DNA of 64,000 nucleotides from Blautia hansenii DSM 20583 (GCF_002222595.2 NZ_CP022413.2:1070001-1134000); one strand, 5' to 3'; shown: positions 44,665-53,378, counted from the stretch's first letter. Notes: a model not told the origin generated them from the sequence alone. Numbers and translations: made by a program.

Positions 44665-45372
44665 ATGAAACAAGTTTTAATTATAGATGATGACAAAGAA
44701 TTATGTGCTTTAATGAAAAAATGTATAGAGCAGGAAAATCTATCTGCTGTAACAGCATACAGCGGCATAGAAGGATTGCAAATCATAAAAGAAAACCAGA
44801 ATAACAACGGTTTTTCGCTTATTATTTTAGATGTAATGATGCCTTATATGAATGGCTTTCAGGTGTTAAAGAAAATCAGAGAAGTCAGTAACATTCCTGT
44901 ACTGATGCTGACGGCAAAAAGCAATGAGGAGGATAAGGTTTTGGGATTGCGGCTGGGCGCAGATGATTATCTGACGAAGCCTTTTAGCATCAACGAGTTG
45001 ACTGCAAGGGTACATTCGCTTATTCGCCGTTATACTACATTAAATCCGGCTTTTTCAGAAGAAACCGATTGTATTTGCCTAAAGGATATGACCATTGACA
45101 GGGGAAATCGCAGTGTGACGGTTCGGGGTGCTTTGGTGGAGCTTACAGGTAAAGAATTTGATTTACTTGTGTTTTTGGCGTCTAATAAAGGACGTATTTT
45201 TACGAAAAAGCAGATTTATACACAGGTGTGGGAAGATGAATATGCCTTTGATGACAGCAATATTATGTCTTTTATCAGCAAATTAAGGAAAAAAATCGAG
45301 CCAAATCCGGAGCAGCCCTTTTATGTTTTGACAGTGCGAGGAGTGGGATATCGTTTCAATAAGGAGGCTTAG
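44665..45372 (+). CDS. OmpR-family response regulator
   Basis: 235 residues: receiver domain 1-120 with the phospho-acceptor Asp56 in LIILDVMMPYMNGF and the Lys in LTKPFSINEL near 106, then a winged-helix DNA-binding domain (about 135-233; LTGKEFDLLVFLASNKGRIF and VRGVGYRF). It is six bases before its kinase and upstream of an ABC exporter of the bacitracin/lantibiotic-immunity type, so it likely controls that exporter in response to an envelope-active peptide. The inducer is unknown. Confidence 0.93.
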   Translation: MKQVLIIDDDKELCALMKKCIEQENLSAVTAYSGIEGLQIIKENQNNNGFSLIILDVMMPYMNGFQVLKKIREVSNIPVLMLTAKSNEEDKVLGLRLGADDYLTKPFSINELTARVHSLIRRYTTLNPAFSEETDCICLKDMTIDRGNRSVTVRGALVELTGKEFDLLVFLASNKGRIFTKKQIYTQVWEDEYAFDDSNIMSFISKLRKKIEPNPEQPFYVLTVRGVGYRFNKEA

Positions 45373-45378
45373 TATAGA

Positions 45379-46305
45379 ATGAAAAGTTATCTTTTTCTCG
45401 GTCTTATCCTTACCGGAGGCATTAGCCTCTGTCTTTTGCTGAAGCTGTATCGTATCCGTCAACAGATTTCTCTTATCAAGGAGGTTCTGGAGGATATCAA
45501 AGCAGGAAATCTAAACAGGCGTGTTCTGGCTCAAGATAAGGACGAAACACAGCAGATTTGTTACGATATCAATGAGATAGCCGAAAACAGTCAGGCACAG
45601 CTTATCCGTCAGAAACAGGCGGAACAGGCGTATAAAAGCTTGATGACCGGACTTTCTCATGACGTGAAAACGCCCCTTGCTTCGCTGGTGGGATACTTAG
45701 AAGCGGTGGAAAACGGAATAGTCAGCGGAGAAGAAAAAGAGGAGTATATCCATGTGGCATTTGAAAAAGCACAGCATTTGAAGTGTTTTGTGGAGCATTT
45801 ATTTGAATGGGTAAAATTAGATGCAGGAGAGCAGCTCTTTTATTTTGAAGTCCTAGATATAAACGAAGTATCACGAAATATTGTAGCAGACTGGATACCT
45901 GTTTTGGAAAGCAGAGCTTTTCAGTATGAGATTGTGATACCGGAACAGGAATATTTAATTTCTGTTGATGTAAATGCCTATAATCGTATTATCAATAATC
46001 TTCTGCAAAACATCATTACTCATAGTCAGGGGAATAAAATAAAATTTCAGATTTTGGAAAATGAGCAGGAAATGAAAATCATTTTGGAAGATAATGGAAA
46101 AGGGATTTCAGGAGAGCAGCTTCCTCATATTTTTGAAAAATTATATCAATGCGACAATGCCCGCTCCGGCAAGGGGAACGGTTTGGGACTTGCCATTACA
46201 AAGGAACTGGTAAGCGCACATAAAGGAATAATTACAGCGGAAAGTATCCTTGATAAAGGAACGAAATTTATCATATCACTTCCTAAAAATAAGATTACAA
46301 GGTAA
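45379..46305 (+). CDS. sensor histidine kinase
   Basis: 308 residues. One N-terminal membrane helix (about residues 3-22) and a short linker (possibly HAMP-like) lead to the dimerisation domain with phospho-His in GLSHDVKTPLASLVGY near 98, then the ATPase domain with N-box NRIINNLLQNIITHS near 205, and G-boxes DNGKGISGEQ and GKGNGLGLAITKELV. Almost no extracytoplasmic sensor loop is present, as in intramembrane-sensing kinases that take their signal through a partner ABC transporter, such as the one encoded next. Confidence 0.92.
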   Translation: MKSYLFLGLILTGGISLCLLLKLYRIRQQISLIKEVLEDIKAGNLNRRVLAQDKDETQQICYDINEIAENSQAQLIRQKQAEQAYKSLMTGLSHDVKTPLASLVGYLEAVENGIVSGEEKEEYIHVAFEKAQHLKCFVEHLFEWVKLDAGEQLFYFEVLDINEVSRNIVADWIPVLESRAFQYEIVIPEQEYLISVDVNAYNRIINNLLQNIITHSQGNKIKFQILENEQEMKIILEDNGKGISGEQLPHIFEKLYQCDNARSGKGNGLGLAITKELVSAHKGIITAESILDKGTKFIISLPKNKITR

Positions 46306-46375
46306 AAACAAGATTACCGCAAGGTTTTGGCAAGGTTTATGGTTTATGATGGGAAGTGTAAGGAGGATATTTGAT

Positions 46376-47299
46376 ATGAGAGATTGGATAATTGAAACAA
46401 AACACTTGACGAAAAAATACGGAAATCAAACAGCAGTACGTGACGTCAATCTTCATGTGGAAAAAGGACATATCTATGGTTTGCTGGGACGTAACGGTGC
46501 AGGAAAGACAACGATTATGAAAATGATTTTAGGATTAACGTCTATGACCTCCGGCAGTGCAGAGGTATTTGGCAAAAACATAAAAGGCAATGAAAAAAGG
46601 ATATATCCTCGTATTGGTGCGATGATAGAAGCTCCCGGTTTTTATCCAAATCTGACAGGAACAGAAAACCTTGAAATTTTTGCAAAGCTTCGTGGTACGT
46701 CTGCCCCTGATGCCGTAAAGAAAGCGTTGGAAGTAGTAGGACTTCTGTATAGAGATAAAAAAATTTTTTCGAAGTATTCTCTGGGTATGAAGCAGCGTTT
46801 AGGAATTGCCAATGCAATTTTGCATGATCCGGAGGTATTGATATTAGATGAGCCCACTAATGGCTTAGACCCTATTGGTATTGCAAAAATGCGGGAATTT
46901 ATAAAAAAGCTAAGTACAGAGAAAGGAAAAACAATTTTAATTTCCAGCCATATTCTTTCAGAAATCGCACTTCTTGCAGATGACATCGGAATTATTGACA
47001 AAGGCGTTCTTTTAGAAGAAAGCAGCATGGAGGAGCTGGAAAAGAAAAACAGGAAATATATTTTATTACAGGTTTCCGACATTCCAAAAACCATTTTGGT
47101 TTTAGAACGCAGATTTCAGGTAAAGGATTATTCTGTTCAGGATGAGCAGACCATACGTATTTATGATACGGAATTAAATATGGGAGAGCTAAATAAGGCT
47201 CTTGTTATGGAAGCTATTGCAGTGCTTTCCTCCGGAATTTGCAATGATACCTTGGAAGATTATTTCAAGAAGCTTACAGGAGGTGAGGGGATTGCTTAG
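46376..47299 (+). CDS. ABC transporter ATP-binding protein, BcrA-like
   Basis: 307-residue ATPase: Walker A GRNGAGKTT near residue 39, Q-loop region, signature YSLGMKQR near 137, Walker [11 protein letters not shown] near 157, and His switch ISSHILSE near 193; a C-terminal extension of about 85 residues is typical of the BcrA/lantibiotic-immunity group. ATG 46376 has AAGGAGGA ahead of it; an earlier in-frame ATG at 46250 lies inside the kinase gene and is rejected. It works with the two permeases that follow to remove antimicrobial peptides; the substrate is inferred from family only. Confidence 0.93.
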   Translation: MRDWIIETKHLTKKYGNQTAVRDVNLHVEKGHIYGLLGRNGAGKTTIMKMILGLTSMTSGSAEVFGKNIKGNEKRIYPRIGAMIEAPGFYPNLTGTENLEIFAKLRGTSAPDAVKKALEVVGLLYRDKKIFSKYSLGMKQRLGIANAILHDPEVLILDEPTNGLDPIGIAKMREFIKKLSTEKGKTILISSHILSEIALLADDIGIIDKGVLLEESSMEELEKKNRKYILLQVSDIPKTILVLERRFQVKDYSVQDEQTIRIYDTELNMGELNKALVMEAIAVLSSGICNDTLEDYFKKLTGGEGIA

Positions 47300-48026
47300 A
47301 TTGGTGGAAGTTGAATTTTATAAGCTGCGCCGCAAAAAAGTAATGTGGATGATGCTTCTGGCTGCTCTTGTTATGCCGTTTTTTGCTTTTTTATATTTTG
47401 GTTATTTGGGAAAGAAAAATATAGAGCCTGTACTTTTTTATAAATGGTCTGCTTTCGGTTTTACATTGTTTCTTATACTGCCGTTTATTTTAGGGCTTTT
47501 GAGCATTATGCTGCTGCATGATGAAAACCGGTATGATATGTTAAAACAGCTTTGGATTGTACCGGTGAGTAAAGCGGGATATTTTTTCGGCAAATTTTTT
47601 ATGGTATTTCTTTATTCTCTCTGTTTTATGATGATTAATGCAGCGGCTTCCGTATTATTCAGTGTAATTCCCAATTATGTGGCTTTCGATTGGAGGAGTA
47701 TTGCTTTTTTGGTGGAAAGATGTTTGGAGATTGCAGGATTGACTGCTTTTGCGATTTTGCCTGTTTTCGCAGTGACGGTTTCTCAAAAAGGATATATTTT
47801 TCCTATGTGCATAACGCTCATTTATATTTTTGCCGGATTTTTTATAACGCCTGTAAATTCTTATTTGCATCCGCTTTCCTGTATTTCCGTAATTATCTCC
47901 AGAGGAGGAGTAATTCCGGGGGTTGCACTTTTAGAACCAAATCTTCCTCTTGCATTTTTCAGTATGTGTGTATGGGGAATTGCTTCTGTGGTATTGGCTG
48001 TCGCTACATTGGGTAAAAGAAAGTAG
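47292..48026 (+). CDS. ABC-2 type permease, first subunit
   Basis: 244-residue integral membrane protein with six predicted helices and the family-typical short N-terminus VEVEFYKLRRKKVMW before helix 1. TTG 47292, overlapping the ATPase stop by eight bases with GGAGG eight bases ahead, is the best start; further upstream codons lie inside the ATPase gene. It resembles BcrB/LanE-type permeases (VEFYKLRRKK and HDENRYDMLKQLWIVPVSK). It should pair with the next permease as a heterodimer. Confidence 0.87.
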   Translation: MLRLVEVEFYKLRRKKVMWMMLLAALVMPFFAFLYFGYLGKKNIEPVLFYKWSAFGFTLFLILPFILGLLSIMLLHDENRYDMLKQLWIVPVSKAGYFFGKFFMVFLYSLCFMMINAAASVLFSVIPNYVAFDWRSIAFLVERCLEIAGLTAFAILPVFAVTVSQKGYIFPMCITLIYIFAGFFITPVNSYLHPLSCISVIISRGGVIPGVALLEPNLPLAFFSMCVWGIASVVLAVATLGKRK

Positions 48027-48035
48027 GGAAAAGAA

Positions 48036-48767
48036 ATGAAAATCTTATTATGGGCAGAATTTCAGAAACTCCGCCGTTCCAACATTATTTTATTTACAGT
48101 TTTTGCAATCGTTTTTACAGCTGTTTTTGTCTTTTTGGCAGGAACGACAACAGCATCTCCGGAACAAATGACAGTCAGCAGTGTAGGCTGGTATATGACA
48201 ATGACGCAGGTATGGGAGACCGTTCTTGTGCTTCCTGCGGTAATTGCACTTTTGGGAAGCTACATGATTTGCCGTGAGGAGCAGGATGATACCATAAAAA
48301 ATCTGAGTCTCATTCCTGTAAATGAAAGAAAATTAACAGCAGCGAAAATGATAATTCTCTTTCTTTTTAGCATTTTGGCTTATGTCTTGCTTTTTTTACT
48401 TACTTTTTCAATAGAAATGGTTTTGCATGCTTCGGAATTATCTATAAAAATATTCTTTGATTTTCTGAAAATGTACCTGCTGGAAGGAATAGGCGTCTTT
48501 TTCGCTGTTTCACCGATAATTGCCCTTGTGCCTTATTTGAAAAAGAACTATTGGCTGGCTTTGGCGGTAGCGGAAATCTATTCCTTTGCAGGCTTGTTTA
48601 TGAGTATGTCGAATACTTTAAGAACTTTTTATCCGATAACGGCAATCTTTGGTGTTTCTGGTTATTATGAAACCACTGCGCAGGAGAAGCTATGCAGCCT
48701 TTTGGTTTTACTGTTGTGCGGTATAGTTGCACTTATCTTTCTGAAAAAATTAAACCGCAGGCGTTAA
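48036..48767 (+). CDS. ABC-2 type permease, second subunit
   Basis: 243 residues, six predicted membrane helices, with AEFQKLRRSNIILFTVF at the N-terminus and the cytoplasmic segment EEQDDTIKNLSLIPVNERK, which parallels that of the first permease. The paralogous pair plus ATPase plus two-component system is the standard layout of lantibiotic or bacitracin resistance modules. It ends two bases from the convergent iclR stop; no clear terminator is visible there. Confidence 0.87.
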   Translation: MKILLWAEFQKLRRSNIILFTVFAIVFTAVFVFLAGTTTASPEQMTVSSVGWYMTMTQVWETVLVLPAVIALLGSYMICREEQDDTIKNLSLIPVNERKLTAAKMIILFLFSILAYVLLFLLTFSIEMVLHASELSIKIFFDFLKMYLLEGIGVFFAVSPIIALVPYLKKNYWLALAVAEIYSFAGLFMSMSNTLRTFYPITAIFGVSGYYETTAQEKLCSLLVLLLCGIVALIFLKKLNRRR

Positions 48768-48769
48768 GT

Positions 48770-49528
48770 TTATTTCATGGTACTGCAAATTTCACTTTTA
48801 ATTTCCAGAGCAATTTTGGATAATTCTTGAATACGGGAGTCTGACATCCGTACCACAGGGGCGGAAATGGAAAAAGCATATTTGGGCTTATTTCGATAGT
48901 CCGGTATGCTTACGGCAATACAGCGGACTCCCAGTTCGTTTTCTTCATCATCAAGAGCATATCCTTTTTTTCTTACTTCTTCAATTTTTTTCAAAAACTG
49001 GGCATAATCAGTAATAGTGTGAGGCGTCAGCTTTTGAATGGAGCTGTTTTCCCACAGAGCCTTGATTTGCGCTTCGTCTAAATCTGCCGCGATGGCTTTT
49101 CCTACACCGGAGCAGTAAAGGGGGATACGACTGCCAACCTTAGAAACCATGCGAATGGAATTTTGATACGACTCTTCTTTATAAATATAGACTGCATCGG
49201 TGTGTTCTCGCTGAACAAAATGAACTGTTTCCCCTGTAAGCCTGGAAAGCTTTTTTAAATAAGGTCTGACGGTATCCAGAATATCCATACGTGCCAGCAG
49301 CTTATTGGAAAGCGCCAGCAGCTTAAAGGAAAGAGAATATTTACCGGTTTCCCCTTCCTGCTTCACATAACCCATGTAGATGAGTGAGCATAGAAGTCTG
49401 TGAACCGTACTTTTATTTAAGTCAAGATGGCTGCAAAGCTCTGCAAGTGTAACAGGACCGGTTTCTGCCAAGGTTTCCAGAATAAGAAAAAGGCGGTCAG
49501 CCACCTGAATTGGATTTTTCGTTTCCAT
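48770..49528 (-). CDS. IclR-family transcriptional regulator
   Basis: 252 residues: N-terminal winged helix (about 10-65; ILETLAETGPVTLAELCSHLDLNKSTVHRLL) and C-terminal effector domain (about 80-250; SRIPLYCSGVGKAIAADL and DDEENELGVRCIAVSI). ATG 49528 has AAGGAGAT at 11-base spacing; an in-frame TTG at 49537 is too close to that SD. Divergent from KDPG aldolase and KDG kinase genes, it is the probable KdgR-type repressor of that operon, responding to KDG or KDPG. The effector is inferred from context. Confidence 0.88.
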   Translation of the reverse strand: METKNPIQVADRLFLILETLAETGPVTLAELCSHLDLNKSTVHRLLCSLIYMGYVKQEGETGKYSLSFKLLALSNKLLARMDILDTVRPYLKKLSRLTGETVHFVQREHTDAVYIYKEESYQNSIRMVSKVGSRIPLYCSGVGKAIAADLDEAQIKALWENSSIQKLTPHTITDYAQFLKKIEEVRKKGYALDDEENELGVRCIAVSIPDYRNKPKYAFSISAPVVRMSDSRIQELSKIALEIKSEICSTMK

Positions 49529-49561
49529 ATAAAACAAATCTCCTTTTTATGTGTTGGCGCT

Positions 49562-49590
49562 ATTGTAACACTTTCTGCTACTTGTGGCAA
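49562..49590 (-). promoter_or_regulatory. promoter of the iclR-type gene
   Basis: On the minus strand TTGCCA (49590-49585), 17-bp spacer and TACAAT (49567-49562). Confidence 0.6.
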
Positions 49591-49600
49591 TGAAAAACAC

Positions 49601-49628
49601 TTGACTTTTTTTGGAAGTGTAGTATAAT
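49601..49628 (+). promoter_or_regulatory. promoter of the eda-kdgK operon
   Basis: TTGACT (49601-49606), 16-bp spacer, TATAAT (49623-49628). It lies back to back with the iclR promoter. Confidence 0.75.
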
Positions 49629-49650
49629 TCAAATTACAAAATACCACATA

Positions 49651-49680
49651 ACGAAACGATATTCCGTAATATGGAACGAT
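49651..49680 (+). promoter_or_regulatory. candidate IclR operator
   Basis: ATTCCGTAATATGGAAC (49661-49676) is a near-palindrome (TTCC N6 GGAA) flanked by repeats of AACGAT (49655-49660 and 49675-49680). It lies between the start site and the eda ATG, where repressor would block transcription. Confidence 0.5.
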
Positions 49681-49697
49681 AAAAACAGGAGGAGAAT

Positions 49698-50339
49698 ATG
49701 AGCACAGTTACAGAAAAGATTTCAACACTTGGCGTTGTACCCGTTGTTGTATTAGAAGATGCAAAGGACGCAGCGCCTTTGGCAAAAGCATTAGTAGAAG
49801 GCGGACTTCCATGTGCAGAGGTAACTTTCCGCACAGATGCAGCAGAGGAGTCTATTAAAATTATGACTTCTGAATATCCTGATATGTTTGTGGGAGCCGG
49901 TACAGTTCTTACCATTGAACAGGTAGACCGTGCAGTAGCAGCAGGAGCAAAATTTATTGTAAGCCCGGGATTTGATCCGGAAATTGTAGATTATTGTTTA
50001 AGTAAAGAAATTCCTGTATTTCCGGGATGTATTACACCGTCTGAAGTAGCACAGGCAGTGAAAAGAGGATTAAAGGTTGTAAAATTCTTCCCGGCAGAGC
50101 AGTTCGGCGGTGTTGCAACAATCAAAGCAATGGCAGCTCCTTATGTGGGATTGAAGTTCATGCCCACAGGCGGTGTCAGCGCAAAAAATCTGGAAAGCTA
50201 TTTAAGCTGTGATAAAATTGTTGCATGTGGCGGAAGCTGGATGGTAAAAGGCGATTTAGTAAAAGCAGGTAAATTTGACGAAATTAAAGCAATGACAGAA
50301 GAAGCTGTGAAGCTGGTAGCAGAAATCAGAAATAAATAA
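49698..50339 (+). CDS. eda: KDPG/KHG aldolase
   Basis: Class I aldolase cleaving 2-keto-3-deoxy-6-phosphogluconate to pyruvate and glyceraldehyde-3-phosphate; 213 residues. Active-site features: EVTFRTDAA with Glu41 and Arg45, VGAGTVLT, FIVSPGFDPE, FPGCITPSE, and the Schiff-base Lys129 in VVKFFPAE. SD AGGAGGA precedes the ATG. With kdgK next, it completes the end of uronate (pectin/glucuronate) breakdown rather than a full Entner-Doudoroff path, as no edd is present. Confidence 0.95.
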   Translation: MSTVTEKISTLGVVPVVVLEDAKDAAPLAKALVEGGLPCAEVTFRTDAAEESIKIMTSEYPDMFVGAGTVLTIEQVDRAVAAGAKFIVSPGFDPEIVDYCLSKEIPVFPGCITPSEVAQAVKRGLKVVKFFPAEQFGGVATIKAMAAPYVGLKFMPTGGVSAKNLESYLSCDKIVACGGSWMVKGDLVKAGKFDEIKAMTEEAVKLVAEIRNK

Positions 50340-50361
50340 GTACAAAAAGGAGAAAAAACTC

Positions 50362-51387
50362 ATGGCAAAAAAAGTAATTACTTTTGGTGAAATTATGTTG
50401 AGACTGGCACCGGAAGGATATTATCGCTTTGTACAGGCAGATACCTTCGGAGCAACTTACGGCGGCGGAGAAGCAAACGTAGCAGTTTCTCTTGCAAATT
50501 ATGGATTTGATGCAAAATTTGTTACAAAACTTCCAAAACATGAAATCGGACAGGCTGCTATCAATTCTTTAAGAAAATACGGTGTGGATACTACTGAGAT
50601 TGTACGTGGCGGCGACAGAGTAGGCATTTATTTCTTGGAAAAAGGAGCTTCTCAGAGACCTTCCAAAGTTATTTACGACCGTGCAGGTTCTTCTATTGCC
50701 ACTGCACAGGCTTCTGATTTTGACTGGAAGAAAATTTTTGACGGAGCAGACTGGTTCCACTTTACAGGAATTACACCTGCATTAAACGATGAAGTTGCAA
50801 ATATTTGTCTGGAAGCTTGTAAAGCTGCAAAAGAAGCAGGTCTTACCATTTCCTGTGACTTAAATTACAGAAATAAATTATGGTCTAAAGAAAAAGCCGG
50901 TCAGGTAATGGGTGAAATCTGCAAATACGTAGATGTTTGTATTGCAAATGAAGAAGATGCAGCAGACGTATTCGGCATTAAAGCCGCAAACACAGATGTT
51001 ACAACCGGTACAGTAAATCATGAAGGCTATAAAGATGTTGCAAAACAGCTGGCAGACCGTTTTGGTTTCCAGAAGGTTGCCATTACATTGAGAGAGTCCT
51101 TATCTGCCAACGACAACAACTGGTCTGCAATGTTATATGACGGACAGGATTACTATTTCAGCAAAAAATACAAAATGCACATTGTTGACCGTGTAGGCGG
51201 TGGCGACTCCTTTGGCGGCGGATTGATTTGTGCTTGCTTAAACGGATATGATGCACAGTCTACCATCGAATTTGCAGTAGCGGCATCTTGTCTGAAACAT
51301 TCTATTGAAGGTGACTTTAACATGGTTTCCATGGATGAAGTGACAAAGCTTGCAGGAGGAGACGGTTCAGGCCGTGTGCAGAGATAA
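50362..51387 (+). CDS. kdgK: 2-keto-3-deoxygluconate kinase
   Basis: PfkB-family kinase phosphorylating KDG to KDPG, 341 residues. N-terminal GEIMLRLAPEGYYRFVQADTF, sugar-binding GGGEANVAVSLANYG near residue 34, and the C-terminal PfkB signature DRVGGGDSFGGGLI near 277 with the catalytic base Asp. It lies 22 bp after eda with SD AAAGGAG. Downstream in the same direction is a second PfkB kinase of similar length. Confidence 0.92.
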   Translation: MAKKVITFGEIMLRLAPEGYYRFVQADTFGATYGGGEANVAVSLANYGFDAKFVTKLPKHEIGQAAINSLRKYGVDTTEIVRGGDRVGIYFLEKGASQRPSKVIYDRAGSSIATAQASDFDWKKIFDGADWFHFTGITPALNDEVANICLEACKAAKEAGLTISCDLNYRNKLWSKEKAGQVMGEICKYVDVCIANEEDAADVFGIKAANTDVTTGTVNHEGYKDVAKQLADRFGFQKVAITLRESLSANDNNWSAMLYDGQDYYFSKKYKMHIVDRVGGGDSFGGGLICACLNGYDAQSTIEFAVAASCLKHSIEGDFNMVSMDEVTKLAGGDGSGRVQR

Positions 51388-51442
51388 TCGAATTTTATAA
51401 TGAAATGAAACCCTTATTGCCATTGGGGAACATTTAGATAGA

Positions 51443-51467
51443 AGGGGGCTGCTTGATTGCAGTCCCT
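51443..51467 (+). promoter_or_regulatory. hairpin between the two kinase genes
   Basis: AGGGGGCTGC and GCAGTCCCT pair around TTGATT with one G-U. No T-run follows; it may set relative expression of the second kinase. Confidence 0.4.
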
Positions 51468-51497
51468 GATTTATATAAAGAAAAAAGGAGACAGTTT

Positions 51498-52520
51498 ATG
51501 AGAAGGGATTTTGATTTATTGTCACTTGGGGAAATTTTACTGCGTCTGTCACCTCCTGATAATGAGAGGATTGTAAGAGGCGATACCTTTCAAAAACAGG
51601 TGGGCGGTGCAGAATTAAATGTGGTTTCCGGCGTATCTTTGCTGGGACTTCGCACAGGTATGATTTCCATGCTGCCGGATAATGCCTTGGGAACTTATGC
51701 AAAAAACCGTGTGCGTTTTTGCGGTGTCAGCGATGATTACCTGATTTATGACAAGGATACAGATGCAAGACTTGGAATTTATTACTACGAAAACGGTGCA
51801 TATCCCAGAAAACCCAGCGTGGTTTATGACAGAAAGCATGCGTCCTTTTGCAAGTTTTCCGCAGATGATTTTCCGGAGGAAATGTACGGCTCAACAAGAT
51901 GCTTCCATACCACAGGAATTACACTGGCATTGTCAGAAAATACCCGTAAAAATGCCATAGAAATGATAAAGCGGTTTAAAGAAAATGGGACAATTATTTC
52001 CTTTGATGTGAATTTTCGGGGAAATCTCTGGACAGGAGATGAGGCAAGGGAATGTATCGAAACAATTTTGCCGTATGTGGATATTTTCTTCTGCTCGGAA
52101 GAAACAGCAAAACTGACTTTCTTAAAACAGGGAAACGTCTATGAAATTATGAAAAGCTTTACAGAGGAATATCCGATTTCCTTTGTTGCTTCTACACAGA
52201 GGGTAGTACATAGCCCGAAGGTACATTCTTTCGGCTCTGTATTTTATAATGCCAAAGAAGATAAGTTTTACGAAGAAGAACCTTATAAAAATATTGAGGT
52301 GGTGGACCGAATTGGAAGTGGGGATGCCTACATTTCAGGGGCTTTGTACGGGCTGTTAAAGCATAATTTTAACTGCCGAAAAGCTTTGGAGTACGGCAAT
52401 GCTACCAGTGCGGTGAAAAATACCATTCCGGGGGACTTGCCTTCCAGCGGATTAGATGAAATTGAGCGTATTATAAAAAATCATCAAAGTACAGGACTTC
52501 AGCTAGAAATGGACAGATAG
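51498..52520 (+). CDS. second PfkB-family sugar kinase
   Basis: 340-residue ribokinase-like kinase. It shares the layout of KdgK (GEILLRLSPPDNERIVRGDTF, GGAELNVVSGVSLLG near residue 36, and DRIGSGDAYISGALYG near 272 with the catalytic Asp) but is clearly diverged, especially in the lid and middle region. ATG 51498 follows AAAGGAGA; the in-frame ATG at 51453 lacks an SD. It may act on KDG, 2-keto-3-deoxygalactonate, or a fructose/tagatose-type sugar; the sequence does not decide. Confidence 0.85.
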   Translation: MRRDFDLLSLGEILLRLSPPDNERIVRGDTFQKQVGGAELNVVSGVSLLGLRTGMISMLPDNALGTYAKNRVRFCGVSDDYLIYDKDTDARLGIYYYENGAYPRKPSVVYDRKHASFCKFSADDFPEEMYGSTRCFHTTGITLALSENTRKNAIEMIKRFKENGTIISFDVNFRGNLWTGDEARECIETILPYVDIFFCSEETAKLTFLKQGNVYEIMKSFTEEYPISFVASTQRVVHSPKVHSFGSVFYNAKEDKFYEEEPYKNIEVVDRIGSGDAYISGALYGLLKHNFNCRKALEYGNATSAVKNTIPGDLPSSGLDEIERIIKNHQSTGLQLEMDR

Positions 52521-52532
52521 GAGTGTTGGATT

Positions 52533-52582
52533 GACTCTCAAACTCATAGGATAGATTAAAACCATGGGTTTGGGAGTTTTTT
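52533..52582 (+). terminator. terminator of the kdg operon overlapping the ymxH SD
   Basis: A 14-bp stem (52534-52547 with 52564-52577, two G-U pairs) is followed by TTTTTT that abuts the ymxH ATG. The 3' arm contains GGGAG (52572-52576), the only SD for ymxH, so folding would both end the upstream transcript and hide this site. Confidence 0.75.
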
Positions 52583-52837
52583 ATGCGTGTATGTGAGCTG
52601 AAGCAAAAAGAAGTCATCAATATCTGTACCTGTAAAACTTTGGGCTGTCCTTTAGATGTGGAGTTTAATTGTAAAACAGGGAAAATAGAAGCGCTGATTG
52701 TGCCTGTTCCGGGGAAAATGTGTGGATTATTTGGCTCTGTCAGTGAATATGTTATTCCTTTCTCCTGTATTCGCCAGATTGGGGAGGATATTATTCTGGT
52801 GGAAATACAGGAGGAGAAATTCCTCAGAAAGGAATAG
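52583..52837 (+). CDS. ymxH: YlmC/YmxH family PRC-barrel sporulation-associated protein
   Basis: 84-residue beta-rich protein. The pattern RVCELKQKEVINICTCKTLGCP.DVEF, KIEALIVPVPG and VIPFSCIRQIGEDIILVEI is the YlmC/YmxH PRC-barrel type found in spore formers; Bacillus ymxH is expressed in sporulation, but its function is unclear. Start ATG 52583 is fixed by homology of the first residues. Its SD lies inside the kdg-operon terminator stem. Confidence 0.88.
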   Translation: MRVCELKQKEVINICTCKTLGCPLDVEFNCKTGKIEALIVPVPGKMCGLFGSVSEYVIPFSCIRQIGEDIILVEIQEEKFLRKE

Positions 52838-52845
52838 AGAAAAGG

Positions 52846-53343
52846 TTAAGAGACATCCTTTGGTGACGGGGGTGTCTTTTTACATCTTAGGCAAAAGTAG
52901 AGAATAGAAGTAAACAGGAAAATAATCACTCCGATAATGATAACCGGATTTAAGTCTTTTTGCGAAGCAGACCGATAATTTATGTAAAAATAAAGAAGCA
53001 TAATAAGGAAATTCATGGTAGAGAGAAGACTTTTTATATTTCTATATACCCAGTCCTTATTTTCAGCAGTAATTTTAACAGGAACGTTCCAGATATCGGG
53101 AAAATGACCGACAAAAAGCAGCAGTCCGTAGAGAAGCGCTCCGATAAGGGAAGGTATCAGTATAGAAGATTTGCTCCCAAAAGCATCTGCCTCTCCGGCG
53201 AAGTTATAGTGAGTAGGGATTTCATCCGGTATCTTAGACCAAATCAGGACAGGATAAAGGAATAATCCCAGAAAAAGAAGGAAAGATAACAGATTTAAAA
53301 CTTTTTGATAGGGTGTTGTTGTAAGTTTTTCTTTATGGAACAT
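52846..53343 (-). CDS. DUF1648 membrane protein
   Basis: 165 residues with four predicted helices (first about 16-36, LSFLLFLGLFLYPVLIW). The loop after helix 1, IPDEIPTHYNFAGEADAFGSKSS, is the DUF1648 signature (IPxHYNFxGxxDxxGSK). Related domains occur in SdpI-like immunity proteins, but this protein alone does not establish an immunity role. AAAGGAGGGA on the minus strand fixes the start. It is flanked by ymxH (convergent) and a decayed frame (same strand). Confidence 0.85.
   Translation of the reverse strand: MFHKEKLTTTPYQKVLNLLSFLLFLGLFLYPVLIWSKIPDEIPTHYNFAGEADAFGSKSSILIPSLIGALLYGLLLFVGHFPDIWNVPVKITAENKDWVYRNIKSLLSTMNFLIMLLYFYINYRSASQKDLNPVIIIGVIIFLFTSILYFCLRCKKTPPSPKDVS
52852..52881 (+). 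terminator. terminator after ymxH
   Basis: GACATCC (52852-52858) and GGGTGTC (52870-52876) pair, then TTTTT. It lies within the 3' end of the convergent DUF1648 gene. Confidence 0.65.
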
Positions 53344-53378
53344 AGAAAGTCCCTCCTTTTAAAATTCTGCAAAAATAA

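Noticed and set aside
46250-46375. N-terminal extension of the ABC ATPase into the kinase gene
   Set aside because: The extension overlaps the kinase C-terminus, while a perfect SD precedes ATG 46376.
48036-48767. DUF1648, ABC permeases and LytTR pair as one bacteriocin cluster
   Set aside because: They are separated by terminators and unrelated operons, and no peptide precursor gene or modification enzyme was found nearby.
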